64,000 bases of DNA from Tersicoccus phoenicis (GCF_001968835.1 NZ_MRDE01000072.1:184708-248707), one strand, 5' to 3'; counted from the first letter of the stretch, positions 33,928 to 43,066 are shown. Translations and numbers: made by a program. The notes: generated from the sequence alone by a model not told the origin.

Positions 33928-34812
33928 TCAGTCGACCCGCGGGCGGGAGCCGGCGGCGAAGCGGCGTACCTGCGCGTCGTCCCACACTTGCGCGGGCACG
34001 GCGTCGGTGAGCAGGCTACGGCGCAGCGCCGGGGAGGGCTCGAGCGGCGCGTGGGAGCCGGCGAAGATGATGTTGCCCCAGCGGCGGCCCTTGAACATCG
34101 GCGGGTCCGCGATGGCCACGGTGTGCTCGAAGACGGCGGCGATGGTCGCGGCCTCACCGCGGGCGAGGGCGAGATCAGGCCGGTCGCCGCAGTTGGCGAC
34201 GTAGACGCCGCCATGACCGGGCGAGTCATCCAGCACCGCGTCGACCGCGCGGGTGAACTCGACCGTGGTCAGGGGCCCCGGCGTCACCGCCCCGGCGAAC
34301 ACGTCGCGGATGACGACGTCGCGCGTGCCGGGGGTCAGGGACTCGGTCACGGCGCGCGCCTCCCCCACCCGCAGCCGCAGCATCGGGGCGCGGGGCAGGT
34401 CGAACCAGCGGCGGACGAGGGCCGCGAGCGCCGCGTCGATCTCGACGACGACCTGCCGGCTGGCCGGGTAGACGGCGTTGGCCCAGCGGGCCAGCGAACA
34501 TCCGGCGCCGCCGAGGTGCAGCAGGCGCAGGGGTGCGCCAGCGCCAGCGCCAGAAGAAACGTCGTCGAACCGGTCCCGCAGCAGCGCGGCGATCCACCGC
34601 ATGTACTCGAAGTCCAGCTCGGCCGGCTTCCCCGGCACCCAGTGGGAGGAGAGGACACCGTTCACCAGCAACTGCCACGCGCCGTCCCGGTAGGGGTCAG
34701 GCAGCAGTTCGGCGGTGCCGGTGTCGATCGGGTAGGTGCCGGCGACGGGACCGTCCGCTGCATCGGCATCGGCCGCTGCGTCCTTGTCGGGACCCCGGCG
34801 ACGTCGGCCCAT
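33928..34812 (-). CDS. Spermidine synthase-like methyltransferase-fold protein
   Basis: 294 residues of the SpeE/Rossmann fold without the membrane part of larger fused relatives. Seen: the N-terminal beta region DPYRDGAWQLLVNGVLSSHW, the nucleotide loop LLHLGGAGCSLARW, VVEIDAALAALVRRWF as acidic loop, then RDVVIRDVFAGAVTPGPLTT. The ATG at 34812 has GGAG 5 bases upstream; GTG at 34818 is an alternative. No decarboxylase (SpeD) gene is near, so true polyamine synthesis is uncertain; many actinomycete SpeE-like proteins have unknown roles. Confidence 0.8.
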   Translation of the reverse strand: MGRRRRGPDKDAAADADAADGPVAGTYPIDTGTAELLPDPYRDGAWQLLVNGVLSSHWVPGKPAELDFEYMRWIAALLRDRFDDVSSGAGAGAPLRLLHLGGAGCSLARWANAVYPASRQVVVEIDAALAALVRRWFDLPRAPMLRLRVGEARAVTESLTPGTRDVVIRDVFAGAVTPGPLTTVEFTRAVDAVLDDSPGHGGVYVANCGDRPDLALARGEAATIAAVFEHTVAIADPPMFKGRRWGNIIFAGSHAPLEPSPALRRSLLTDAVPAQVWDDAQVRRFAAGSRPRVD

Positions 34813-34849
34813 CAGCACTCCGGGCGGGGTCGCGGTGGAGGGGAGGCGA

Positions 34850-35218
34850 TCACGCGCCGGCGTCGTGGTCCGTGCCGGAGCCGGTGCCGGAATCGCCGTC
34901 GAGCAGGCGCTCGACCCGCTCCACCTTGCCGGTCAGCTCACCGGTGTGCCCGGGTCGGATGTCGGCCTTGAGTACGAGGGAGACCCGGCTGCCGTAACGC
35001 CCGACGGCCTCGGTGGCGCGCTTGACGACGTCCATCACCTCGTCCCACTCCCCCTCGATCTCGGTGAACATCGAGCTGGTGTGGTTGGACAGGCCGGATT
35101 CGCGGACGATCCGGACGGCTTCGGCGACGGCGGTGTGCACGGACGCGTCCCCCTCACCGGCGCGCAGCGCGGGGTCGGACGGAGCACCGGCGGGGGACAC
35201 GGAGAAGGCGACGATCAT
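34850..35218 (-). CDS. MTH1187-family thiamine-binding protein
   Basis: 122-residue protein of the MTH1187/YkoF-like thiamine-binding group. Seen: IVAFSVSPAG at the N-terminus, AVAEAVRIVRESGLSNHTSS, MFTEIEGEWDEVMDVVKRAT, and RVSLVLKADIRPG. The last 20 residues are a Gly/Ser/Asp tail beyond the usual fold. It sits 37 bases upstream of the spermidine-synthase-like gene on the same strand. The family binds thiamine or related pyrimidines in some crystal structures; its cellular role is unclear. Confidence 0.82.
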   Translation of the reverse strand: MIVAFSVSPAGAPSDPALRAGEGDASVHTAVAEAVRIVRESGLSNHTSSMFTEIEGEWDEVMDVVKRATEAVGRYGSRVSLVLKADIRPGHTGELTGKVERVERLLDGDSGTGSGTDHDAGA

Positions 35219-35270
35219 GGGTCCAGCCTGTCACTGATCTGTCGGACGCCGAACACCGCGGAGTCCCGTG

Positions 35271-35311
35271 ATGCAGAAAGCGCTGCATAGGATGCGTCAC
35301 GGCGATAGACT
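35271..35311 (+). promoter_or_regulatory. Promoter and operator of the MazF-type toxin locus
   Basis: ATGCAG-N6-CTGCAT (35271-35288) is a perfect palindrome whose right arm occupies the -35 position; the -10 TAGACT (35306-35311) follows after 17 bases. The ATG at 35319 is 7 bases further, so the transcript is probably leaderless. Confidence 0.7.
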
Positions 35312-35318
35312 GGGACAC

Positions 35319-35642
35319 ATGTCCTCTCCAGCCGTGATTCGCAAGAGCGTGCCCGTGGACGCCGCAGAACTCGCTCTCGCCGACCTCGTGCGCACTCCCG
35401 GATCGCCCGAGCGCGCAGCGGTCGAAGCGATCGTGGGGCCGCTTCCTGAGCGACTCTCCGAGGCGCAGACGATTTCCAGCCTCCTTGCGGTTGCCCGGGC
35501 AACCGTGCGCGACGAGGTCATCGCCTCCGGCTATGCCGCTTACGCGGCCACGCTGGACGACGACGACCGTGCTTTCGCCGCCGCCACCCGCGCACGTCGT
35601 GCTGACCGCGAGCACCACCGGACGAAGAAGGGCCGGGACTGA
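35319..35642 (+). CDS. Predicted antitoxin partner of a MazF/PemK toxin
   Basis: 107 residues, overlapping the toxin gene by one base (TGATG). It does not show the AbrB-type swapped hairpin of classical MazE. Instead the N-terminus (SSPAVIRKSVPVDAAELALA) is followed by mostly helical sequence, LSEAQTISSLLAVARATVRD, and a very charged end (TRARRADREHHRTKKGRD) that could bind DNA or the toxin. The start at 35319 is set by the -10 box; an earlier ATG at 35268 lies upstream of the operator. Antitoxin role is inferred from position; the fold is unrecognised. Confidence 0.65.
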   Translation: MSSPAVIRKSVPVDAAELALADLVRTPGSPERAAVEAIVGPLPERLSEAQTISSLLAVARATVRDEVIASGYAAYAATLDDDDRAFAAATRARRADREHHRTKKGRD

Positions 35643-35953
35643 TGCCGTTCGTGCGCGGACAGGTGTACTTCTGCGACCTGGGGTACGGGGAGAAGCCCTG
35701 GCTCGTCGTGTCGAACAACGCCCGGAACCGAGCTCTCGGCAGCGCGCTCGTCGCCCGTATCACGACCAGCCGGAAGCCGCCGCTCGAGAGCATCGTTCAG
35801 CTCCAGCACGATGACGTCCTTGCCGGGAGCGTGCTCTGCGATGACATCGAGACGATCTATGCAGATGACGATCTCCGTCGCGCCGGCGCCCTGACGCTCG
35901 ACACCATGGTGAAGGTCGACCGTGCGCTCAAGGTGGCATTCCGCGTGAACTGA
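35642..35953 (+). CDS. mazF: MazF/PemK-family endoribonuclease toxin
   Basis: 103-residue toxin predicted to cut mRNA at short motifs. Seen: the N-terminal RGQVYFCDLGYGEKPWLVVS, the NNARN loop, ALVARITTSRKPP, and the strand HDDVLAGSVLCDDIETIYAD with the Asp/Thr pattern of the PemK fold, then the C-terminal helix TMVKVDRALKVAF. Coupled to its partner by a one-base overlap. A full-length, apparently intact toxin. Confidence 0.82.
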   Translation: MPFVRGQVYFCDLGYGEKPWLVVSNNARNRALGSALVARITTSRKPPLESIVQLQHDDVLAGSVLCDDIETIYADDDLRRAGALTLDTMVKVDRALKVAFRVN

Positions 35954-36015
35954 CACGCCTGAGCTCCTCGGTGGGCCCACCTGCCACAATGGGGGCATCC
36001 GAGCGAAGGAGCACC

Positions 36016-38106
36016 ATGGCACGCGGAATCTATGTCAGCGCCATGACGCAGGGCGCCGGCCTGAACCTCGTCTCCCTCGGCCTGGCCGATTCGCTGTACA
36101 AGCGGGCCGACCGGATCGGGTTCTTCCGGCCGATCACCCCGGCGTCGAGCCCGGCCGAGGATTCGATGGTGGCGCTGATGCGCTCCTCGTTCGGCCTCAC
36201 GGAGGCCACTGCCCGCGCCGGCATGACGGCCCGGGACGCACGGGCGCTGCTGATCGCCGGCGAGCGGGACGAGATCGATGCCCGCTCGGTCGCTCTGTTC
36301 GGGGAGATCGCCCGGGAGTGCGACATCGTCCTGGTCGAGGGCACCAATCTCTCCGGCCAGGACGCGGCCGTCGAGTTCGACCTGAACAGCCGGCTCGCGA
36401 ACAATCTCGGCTGCCATGTCGTCGGCGTGGTCAGCGGGCGGGGTCGGACGATCGACGAGGCCGCCGACGCCGTCGACGTCGCCCGGCGCAGCCTGCAGGC
36501 GGAGAACGTGTCCATCCTGGCGATGCTGGTCAACCGGGTGGAGCCGCCCGACGTGGACGCCGTGATGGCGGCGATCCGCCCCGGCAGCACGCGGCGGCCG
36601 GTGTACGTGATCCCGGAGATCCCATCCCTCGGCCTGCCGTCGGTGGTCGAGATGCAGAAGACGCTCGGGCTGGCGCCGGTGACGGGCCCGGAGGGGCCCG
36701 CCCGGGACATCAGCGGCGTGAAGGTCGCCTCCATGGAGGGCGGCAACTTCCTCAGCGTGCTCGACGACGGCAATCTCGTCATCGTCTCCGGCGACCGTTC
36801 CGACGCGATCCTCGCCGCCACCGCCTCCGCGATGACCCCCCAGTTTCCCGTCCCGTCGGCGATGATCCTGACCAACGGGCTGACCCCGAACCCGCTGGTC
36901 ACCCGGTTGCTCACGCACGCGGCGTTTCCCGTCTTCGTCACCGCCGCCGACACGTTCACCACCACCCGGGCGGTGGTGCAGGTGCAGGGCGAACTCTCGA
37001 CCGGGCAGCCGCGGAAGGTCGCGGCCGCCCTCGGCGCGTGGCACCGGCGGGTCGACGGGTCCGAGCTGCTGGCCCGGCTCGACCTGCCCCGGCCGGAGAA
37101 GATGACGCCGTTGCGGTTCCTGCACGGGCTGATCGAGCGGGCCCGCTCCCAACGGCGTCACATCGTGCTGCCTGAGGGTACCGACCCGCGGATCCTCCAC
37201 GCGGCGGAGATCCTGCACCGCCGAGACGTGTGCGACCTGACCCTGCTCGGGTCCGAGGCCGAGGCCCGGGACGTGGCCGCGCGGGAGGGCGTGGACCTGT
37301 CCGGCATCACCGTCATCGACCCGGCCACCAGCGAACTGCGGGAGCGGTTCGCTGAGGAGTACGCCCGGCTGCGCGCCCACAAGGGCGTGGACGTCGCCCG
37401 CGCCCGCGAGGTGATGCTGGACGGCTCCTACTTCGGCACCATGATGGTGCAGTTGGGCGAGGTGGACGGCATGGTCTCCGGCGCCGCGCACACGACGGCG
37501 AACACCATTCGCCCGGCCCTGGAGTTCGTCAAGACGCGGCCGGACGTGCGGATCGTCTCCAGCGTGTTCTTCATGCTGCTGGCGGACCGGGTGCTGGTGT
37601 ACGGGGACTGCGCCGTCAACCCGGAGCCGGACGAGGAGCAGCTCGCCGACATCGCCCTGGCCTCGGCGCAGACCGCCGAACAGTTCGGCGTCGATCCGAA
37701 GGTCGCCATGCTCTCCTATTCGACCGGCGGCTCCGGCGCCGGTGGCGCGGTCGACGCGGTCCGGCGGGCGACGGAACTGGTCCGGTCCGCCCGGCCCGAC
37801 CTGGCCGTGGAGGGACCGATCCAGTACGACGCCGCGGTGAACGCCTCCGTCGCGGCCTCGAAGCTGCCCGGTTCGACCGTGGCCGGGCAGGCGACGGTGT
37901 TCGTCTTCCCGGACCTGAACACCGGCAACAACACGTACAAGGCGGTGCAGCAGTCCTCCGGCGCGGTCGCCGTCGGGCCCGTGCTGCAGGGGCTGCGCAA
38001 ACCGGTCAACGACCTCTCCCGCGGCTGCACCGTCGAGGACATCGTCAACACGGTGGCGATCACCGCGATCCAGGGCCAGGGCGACACCGCCCCCGCCACC
38101 GACTGA
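36016..38106 (+). CDS. pta: Phosphate acetyltransferase with N-terminal regulatory domain
   Basis: Interconverts acetyl-CoA and acetyl phosphate. 696 residues of the long actinomycete/enterobacterial form: an N-terminal BioD-like ATPase domain (GIYVSAMTQGAGLNLVSLGL), a DRTGG regulatory domain around 215-330, and the catalytic domain from about 370 with RRHIVLPEGTDPRILHAAE, SYSTGGSGAGG and FPDLNTGNNTYKAVQQSSG (quoted in parts). GAAGGAG lies before the ATG at 36016. It precedes ackA by 29 bases, the standard pta-ackA operon. Confidence 0.95.
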   Translation: MARGIYVSAMTQGAGLNLVSLGLADSLYKRADRIGFFRPITPASSPAEDSMVALMRSSFGLTEATARAGMTARDARALLIAGERDEIDARSVALFGEIARECDIVLVEGTNLSGQDAAVEFDLNSRLANNLGCHVVGVVSGRGRTIDEAADAVDVARRSLQAENVSILAMLVNRVEPPDVDAVMAAIRPGSTRRPVYVIPEIPSLGLPSVVEMQKTLGLAPVTGPEGPARDISGVKVASMEGGNFLSVLDDGNLVIVSGDRSDAILAATASAMTPQFPVPSAMILTNGLTPNPLVTRLLTHAAFPVFVTAADTFTTTRAVVQVQGELSTGQPRKVAAALGAWHRRVDGSELLARLDLPRPEKMTPLRFLHGLIERARSQRRHIVLPEGTDPRILHAAEILHRRDVCDLTLLGSEAEARDVAAREGVDLSGITVIDPATSELRERFAEEYARLRAHKGVDVARAREVMLDGSYFGTMMVQLGEVDGMVSGAAHTTANTIRPALEFVKTRPDVRIVSSVFFMLLADRVLVYGDCAVNPEPDEEQLADIALASAQTAEQFGVDPKVAMLSYSTGGSGAGGAVDAVRRATELVRSARPDLAVEGPIQYDAAVNASVAASKLPGSTVAGQATVFVFPDLNTGNNTYKAVQQSSGAVAVGPVLQGLRKPVNDLSRGCTVEDIVNTVAITAIQGQGDTAPATD

Positions 38107-38135
38107 CCTCCACCGCCTGACAGAAAGGCCCCCCG

Positions 38136-39278
38136 ATGCTCGTGCTCGTGCTGAACTCCGGATCCTCCTCCATCAAGTACCAGGTGCGCGAGGTCGCGGA
38201 CACCGCGGACACTGCCGGGGACGTCGTCACCTCCGGCCTGATCGAACGGATCGGTGAGGTCGAGGTGCCGGACCACCAGCACGCGCTGGACACCCTCAAG
38301 GACCGGCTCGACGACGAGCTCGGCGGCCGCACGCTCGACGCCGTCGGCCACCGTGTGGTGCACGGCGGGGAGCGGTTCAGCGGCCCGGTGCGGATCACCA
38401 ACGAGATCACCCGCGAGATCGAGCGGCTCTCCCCGCTCGCCCCCCTGCACAACCCGGCCGCCGTGCTCGGCATCCGCGCCATCACCCAGACGCTGCCGGA
38501 CCTGCCGCAGGTCGCCGTCTTCGACACGGCGTTCCACCGCACCCTGCCCGAATACGCGTGGCGGTACGCGGTGCCGGACTCGCTCTACACCGAGCATGGG
38601 GTGCGACGGTACGGGTTCCACGGCACCAGCCACGACCTGGTCACCGGCGCGGCGGCTGCCTTCCTGGGTATCCAACGGTCCCACTTCGCCGCCGTCGTCG
38701 CGCACCTGGGCAACGGCGCGTCGGTGACCGCCATCCGTGACGGCGTCAGTGTCGACACGTCGATGGGGTACACCCCGCTCGAGGGTCTGGTGATGGGCAC
38801 CCGGTCCGGGGACGTCGACCCCTCGGTGATCACGCAGTTGATCGTGCGCGGGAAGTACACGGCGGAGGAGATGGACCGGCTGCTGAACAAGGAGTCCGGG
38901 TTGAAGGGTCTGGCCGGACAGTCGGACATGCGGGCGGTGGACGAGGCTGCTGCCGACGGCGATCGACGGGCGGAGCTGGCGCTGGAGGTGGCGAGTTACC
39001 GGTTGGCCAAGTACATCGGCGGGTACCACGTGGCGGTCGGCGGCGCGCAGGCCGTCGTCTTCACCGCCGGGATCGGCGAGAACGCATCGGGTTTCCGGGC
39101 GCGCGTGGTCGGGCTGCTCGGGGCGATGGGCGTCACGCTCGACGTCGCTGCCAACGAGATCCGGTCCACGGACGCGCGGCGAATCAGTGGCGCGGACTCG
39201 GCGATCCCGGTGCTCGTCGTGCCGACCGACGAGGAGCGCGCCATCGCGGAGGCCACGGCGGCGCTCGTCCGGGACTGA
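38136..39278 (+). CDS. ackA: Acetate kinase
   Basis: Makes acetate and ATP from acetyl phosphate, or the reverse in acetate assimilation. Seen: VLVLNSGSSSIKYQV at the N-terminus, GHRVVHGGERFSGP, RYGFHGTSHDLV, VAHLGNGASVTAI and VFTAGIGENASGFR. 380 residues, usual length. AGAAAGG precedes the ATG at 38136, 29 bases after pta. It converges with the GH15 gene 16 bases on. Confidence 0.96.
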   Translation: MLVLVLNSGSSSIKYQVREVADTADTAGDVVTSGLIERIGEVEVPDHQHALDTLKDRLDDELGGRTLDAVGHRVVHGGERFSGPVRITNEITREIERLSPLAPLHNPAAVLGIRAITQTLPDLPQVAVFDTAFHRTLPEYAWRYAVPDSLYTEHGVRRYGFHGTSHDLVTGAAAAFLGIQRSHFAAVVAHLGNGASVTAIRDGVSVDTSMGYTPLEGLVMGTRSGDVDPSVITQLIVRGKYTAEEMDRLLNKESGLKGLAGQSDMRAVDEAAADGDRRAELALEVASYRLAKYIGGYHVAVGGAQAVVFTAGIGENASGFRARVVGLLGAMGVTLDVAANEIRSTDARRISGADSAIPVLVVPTDEERAIAEATAALVRD

Positions 39279-39294
39279 CGTCGGCCGTTCCGGT

Positions 39295-41136
39295 TCAGCG
39301 TCGGTGCCGGCGGCCGTCGCTGCGGCCGCGGTTCGGGTCGTGGCCCCCGAGCGCGTCGGAGGCCCGGATCAGGGCCAGATGGGAGAACGCCTGCGGGAAG
39401 TTGCCGACCATCCGCCCGCTGTCGGGGTCGAACTCCTCGGAGAAGAGCATCAGGTCGTTGCCGCAACCGGTGACGGTGTCCATCAGGGCGACCGCGTCGT
39501 CGCGCCGACCGGTCATCGCGAACTGTTCTACGAGCCAGAAGGAGCAGGCCAGGAAGGGGTGCTCGCCGCCGCGAACGCCGTCGTCGGAGCGCTCCGTCCG
39601 GTACCGCAGCACCAGTCCCTTCCCGTCACGCAGTTCTTGTTCGATCCGGGCGACGGTGGCGAGCATCCGCGGGTCGTCGTAGGCGATGAACCCCACCTGC
39701 GGCAGTTGCAGCAGGGAGGCGTCCACCTCGGTGCCGCCGTAGGCCTGCACGAACGAGCCGGCCCGGTCGTCGAACCCGTGGTCGAGGATCTCCGCCCGCA
39801 GGCCGTCGCGGATTCTCTCCCAACGCGCCACCGGGCCCGTCATCGCGTGCTCGCGGACGGCACGGACGCCCTGGTCGAACGCCGCCCACATCATCACCCG
39901 CGAATGGGTGAACCAGTGGTCGTCGCCGCGCATCTCCCACAGACCCTGGTCCTTGCGCTCAAGATTCTGCTCGGCGAAGCGCAGTAGCTCGCGCTGCAGG
40001 GACCAGGAGAACTCGTCCTCGGCCACGCCGATGCCGCGCAGCTTGCCGAGGGCGACCATCACCTCCCCGACCACATCCGCCTGGTACTGCTCGACCGCGC
40101 CGTTGCCGATCCGGACCGGGCGCGACGACGCGTAGCCGGCCAGGTGCGGCAGCTCACGTTCGGACAGTTCCCGCTCCCCCGCCACGCCGTAGACGATCTG
40201 CAGGTCCTCGATATCACCCGCGACGGCCCGGAGCAGCCAGTTCCGCCACTGCAGAGCCTCATCGGCGTGGCCGTGGTCGAGCATCGACTCCAGGGTCAGC
40301 GCCGCATCGCGCAGCCAGCAGAAGCGGTAGTCCCAGTTCCGTTCACCGCCGAGGCTCTCGGGCAGGGACGTCGTCGCGGCGGCGACGATCCCACCGGTGG
40401 CTTCGTGGGTGAGGGCGCGTAGCACCAGCAGGGACCGCCGCACGAACGCATCGTGACCACCGGTGTTCGTGGCCTGCTCCGTCCACCGCTCCCAGTAATC
40501 GATGGTGCGCGCGAGGTCGACGTCGACGTCGATCGGTCCCGGCACCGACAGATGTGAGCGGAACCAGCTGAGCACCAGATCCGCCTGGCGCCGCTCCGGC
40601 CCGACCGCCGATCCCGTCGCACTCACCCGCAGTCGTCCGCGGTGGTGGTGGTCCGAGCCGGTCGGCAGGTCGGGCTGGCGCAGGACGACGGCTTCGGGTC
40701 CACCGATCGCCACCAGCGCGGGTGCGCCGCCGGGGTCGGACACCCGGCGCACCCACGGCACGGTGTCCCCGTAACCGAACCGGATGACGAGCTCCTCGGC
40801 GAACTCGACCGTTCCGCTCAGGGCCTCGATCCGTCGGACGACGTCAGCCCGGCCGGTGCCGACGGGCATGAACTCGGTGACCCGGGCGGTCCCCGTCGGG
40901 CCCTGCCAGACGGTCTCCAGCACGAACGTTCCGGGCAGGTAGCGCCGTTCCTTGACGGTGCCATCGACGGCGTGCAGCAACCAGCGGCTGTGGTCCGGGT
41001 CGCCCAGCAGCGCGGAGAAGAGGGACGGCGAGTCGAACCGGGGGAAGGCGAGCCAGTCGATGCTGCCGTGGCGGGAGACCAACAGGCCCGAGTGCAGGTC
41101 GGAGAGGAACGCGTAGTCGCGGATGGGTGTCGACAT
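39295..41136 (-). CDS. GH15 glycoside hydrolase (glucoamylase/trehalase-like)
   Basis: 613-residue cytosolic enzyme. The N-terminus (RDYAFLSDLHSGLLVSRHGS, then IDWLAFPRFDSPSLFSALLG) is that of mycobacterial-type GH15 trehalases. The (alpha/alpha)6 barrel has NWDYRFCWLRDAALTL, the general acid in GLWEMRGDDHWFTHSRVMMW, and the base Glu near SFWLVEQFAMTGR. The ATG at 41136 follows the GDPD gene by 4 bases. Function may be trehalose or maltodextrin breakdown; the family does both, and I cannot separate them. Confidence 0.87.
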   Translation of the reverse strand: MSTPIRDYAFLSDLHSGLLVSRHGSIDWLAFPRFDSPSLFSALLGDPDHSRWLLHAVDGTVKERRYLPGTFVLETVWQGPTGTARVTEFMPVGTGRADVVRRIEALSGTVEFAEELVIRFGYGDTVPWVRRVSDPGGAPALVAIGGPEAVVLRQPDLPTGSDHHHRGRLRVSATGSAVGPERRQADLVLSWFRSHLSVPGPIDVDVDLARTIDYWERWTEQATNTGGHDAFVRRSLLVLRALTHEATGGIVAAATTSLPESLGGERNWDYRFCWLRDAALTLESMLDHGHADEALQWRNWLLRAVAGDIEDLQIVYGVAGERELSERELPHLAGYASSRPVRIGNGAVEQYQADVVGEVMVALGKLRGIGVAEDEFSWSLQRELLRFAEQNLERKDQGLWEMRGDDHWFTHSRVMMWAAFDQGVRAVREHAMTGPVARWERIRDGLRAEILDHGFDDRAGSFVQAYGGTEVDASLLQLPQVGFIAYDDPRMLATVARIEQELRDGKGLVLRYRTERSDDGVRGGEHPFLACSFWLVEQFAMTGRRDDAVALMDTVTGCGNDLMLFSEEFDPDSGRMVGNFPQAFSHLALIRASDALGGHDPNRGRSDGRRHRR

Positions 41137-41140
41137 GGGC

Positions 41141-42070
41141 TCAGGCCCCCGGCACGGCCGGATCCGGCTGCGCGGCCCGCAGCCAGGCCAGCAGTTCAGC
41201 GGGACGATTGGTGGTCAGCTCCCGCACCCCGCGGTCGATGCAGTACCGCGCGTCGTCGACGTCGTCGACGGTCCACACCCGCAGGACGGCCCCGGCATCC
41301 CGCCAGCGCTGGACCCGGCGCGGGTGTCGGCGCAGATAGGCCAATCCGGGCCCGACCAGGCCCACCCGGCGCTTGTTGATCACCACGTTCGCCTCGGAGA
41401 ACAGCCGGCGCAGGTAGCGGCTGACGATCAACCGCATCACGGGACCGAGCAGTTCCTTGGTCCGCAGGTCGTGGACGGAGACGTCGTCGATCAGTTGGCA
41501 CACGTGGTCGCGGTTCACCGTGGCGAGCAGGTAGTTGACCGCTTCCGCGGAGAAGCTCATGAACGAGACGGTGATGTTCGCCAGGCGGCAGGTGCGCACG
41601 TCGAGACCGCGCCGCTTCAGGGTGCCCAGGACCGTCTTCTCCAACTGGCGGCCCTGCGGTATCGGGTGCTTGAGTTCGATCGCCAGGCCGATGGGACGCC
41701 CGTGCTCGAGGAGCAGGTCCAGCAGGTCGTCGAGCGTGAGCAGTTGTTCCGACGGAGCGCCGAAGCGGAGCGGAATGGCCGCGCCCTTCCACGAACTCAC
41801 GTCGAGTCGGCTCATCTCCGCCAGCGTGACGTCGGCGACGCGGCCGGTGCCGTCGGACGTGCGGTCGATGTCGTCGTCGTGCCACAGCACCGGGTGCCCG
41901 TCCCGGGTCAGCCGGAGGTCGCACTCGACGCCGTCGGAGCCGTCCTCCAGGGCCTGCAGGTAGGCCGCCCTGGTGTGCTCGGCCCAGCGGGCGCTGGCAC
42001 CCCGATGGGCGTAGACGACCGGGCGTGCGGCGGTCGGCTCGTGCTGCGGCTCGATCGACATCTCCTTCAC
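41141..42070 (-). CDS. glpQ: Glycerophosphodiester phosphodiesterase
   Basis: Releases glycerol-3-phosphate from deacylated phospholipids. 309 residues with the metal-binding start VYAHRGASARWAEHT, the catalytic pair in DGVECDLRLTRDGHPV and HDDDIDRTSDG, AIELKH, and the C-terminal VWTVDDVDDARYCIDRGV. No signal peptide, so cytosolic. I chose GTG at 42070, which stands 8 bases after TAGAGT, a -10 box, suggesting a leaderless mRNA; ATG at 42061 has AAGGAG directly against it, too close to serve. Downstream is the GH15 gene, possibly cotranscribed. Confidence 0.85.
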   Translation of the reverse strand: MKEMSIEPQHEPTAARPVVYAHRGASARWAEHTRAAYLQALEDGSDGVECDLRLTRDGHPVLWHDDDIDRTSDGTGRVADVTLAEMSRLDVSSWKGAAIPLRFGAPSEQLLTLDDLLDLLLEHGRPIGLAIELKHPIPQGRQLEKTVLGTLKRRGLDVRTCRLANITVSFMSFSAEAVNYLLATVNRDHVCQLIDDVSVHDLRTKELLGPVMRLIVSRYLRRLFSEANVVINKRRVGLVGPGLAYLRRHPRRVQRWRDAGAVLRVWTVDDVDDARYCIDRGVRELTTNRPAELLAWLRAAQPDPAVPGA

Positions 42071-42150
42071 AGCAGCCGACTCTACCGGCCCGACCTGCAG
42101 GAACGCTGCACGCATCGGTCGAGCGGCCGATCGGTCCGCCGGTGAGCCGA

Positions 42151-42939
42151 TCAGTCGACGATCTCGCGGCTGACCGTGTGCCGCCGTCCGACCAGCAGAC
42201 CGAGCAGCACCATGACGACACCCAGTCCCAGGTGCAGCCAGTTGTCCGCGTCGTTGACGGGCACGACGTTCAAGTTGGCGTCGGACCCGAACATCAGGCC
42301 GAGGATCCACAGGACGAGGTAGATGATCCCGCCACCGATCAGGAACGTGCGCGCCGCACCGGCGGAGCGGGACATCAACAGCCCGACCACGCCGAACGCC
42401 AGGTGCACGACGTTGTGCAGCACCGAGACCTGGAAGACGCCGAGCAACAGGGCAGCAGAGCCGGCGCCGAACAAGGTCATCCGGTCGACACCCGTCGTGA
42501 TCCCGGGGATGAAACCGAGCACACCGACCGCGAGGAAGACGAGCGCGACGATGGCGGCGACGGTCCGGGCGATGGCCCGGGTGGCACGGCTGCGCTCCTT
42601 CACCACCCGCTCCCGCGTCGCCGGCCGACGTCTGGTCGTCTCGTCAACACCGCCGTCCCTTGCGGTGGTGTTCCGGGGCCCGCCCTGCCCGGCGGCGGTC
42701 TCCGCGGCGGTATCCTCCCGGACACGGTCGGCCGGCCGGCCGCCGTGGGCCGCGCCCGGGTCCCGGGCCGCCCCCGCGTCGCGACGGGACCCGCGCTCCC
42801 GAGCCATGTCATCGTGCGTGGCTCCGTCCCGCGTGCCGTCGCCGTCCGTGCCGTGACGGGGTCCGGCGCCCTCGGAGTCCTCGGGTCGGCGCGGGTCGAG
42901 CGGCCCGTCACCGGACGGACGATTGACGCTGCTGCTCAT
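42151..42939 (-). CDS. DUF4383 membrane protein with long disordered N-terminus
   Basis: 262 residues. The first 115 are Arg/Asp/Gly/Thr-rich and likely disordered. Four helices follow: IARTVAAIVALVFLAVGVLG, LFGAGSAALLLGVFQVSVLH, GGGIIYLVLWILGLMFG and LGLGVVMVLLGLLVG, with DNWLHL between the last two. This is the DUF4383 pattern; the family is abundant in actinomycetes, with no assigned function. A paralogue sits upstream on the same strand, and the core sequences are clearly related (VFQVSxLHN, GGGxIYLVLW). Confidence 0.82.
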   Translation of the reverse strand: MSSSVNRPSGDGPLDPRRPEDSEGAGPRHGTDGDGTRDGATHDDMARERGSRRDAGAARDPGAAHGGRPADRVREDTAAETAAGQGGPRNTTARDGGVDETTRRRPATRERVVKERSRATRAIARTVAAIVALVFLAVGVLGFIPGITTGVDRMTLFGAGSAALLLGVFQVSVLHNVVHLAFGVVGLLMSRSAGAARTFLIGGGIIYLVLWILGLMFGSDANLNVVPVNDADNWLHLGLGVVMVLLGLLVGRRHTVSREIVD

Positions 42940-43016
42940 GATCGTCTCCTCTGCAGTCGCTGATCGGTGCTCGGAATGGTGACATCGGTCGGTTCGCGGA
43001 CGGGTCGGGAGCCAGA

Positions 43017-43059
43017 CCTCCGCCGGCCCGATGATGGCTCTTCACCGGGCCGGCGGAGG
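43017..43059 (-). terminator. Perfect 14-bp hairpin between the two DUF4383 genes
   Basis: CCTCCGCCGGCCCG (43017-43030) pairs with CGGGCCGGCGGAGG (43046-43059) across a 15-base loop, starting 7 bases past the upstream DUF4383 stop. A GC-rich terminator without U tract, separating the paralogues into two transcripts. Confidence 0.75.
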
Positions 43060-43066
43060 AATCCGC

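Noticed and set aside
33928..34812. Calling the SpeE-like gene a true spermidine synthase
   Set aside because: No SpeD or arginine decarboxylase gene is near, and the family includes many proteins of other function.
35268..35319. Earlier ATG at 35268 for the MazF partner
   Set aside because: It lies before the operator and -10 box, so it would not be in the transcript from that promoter.
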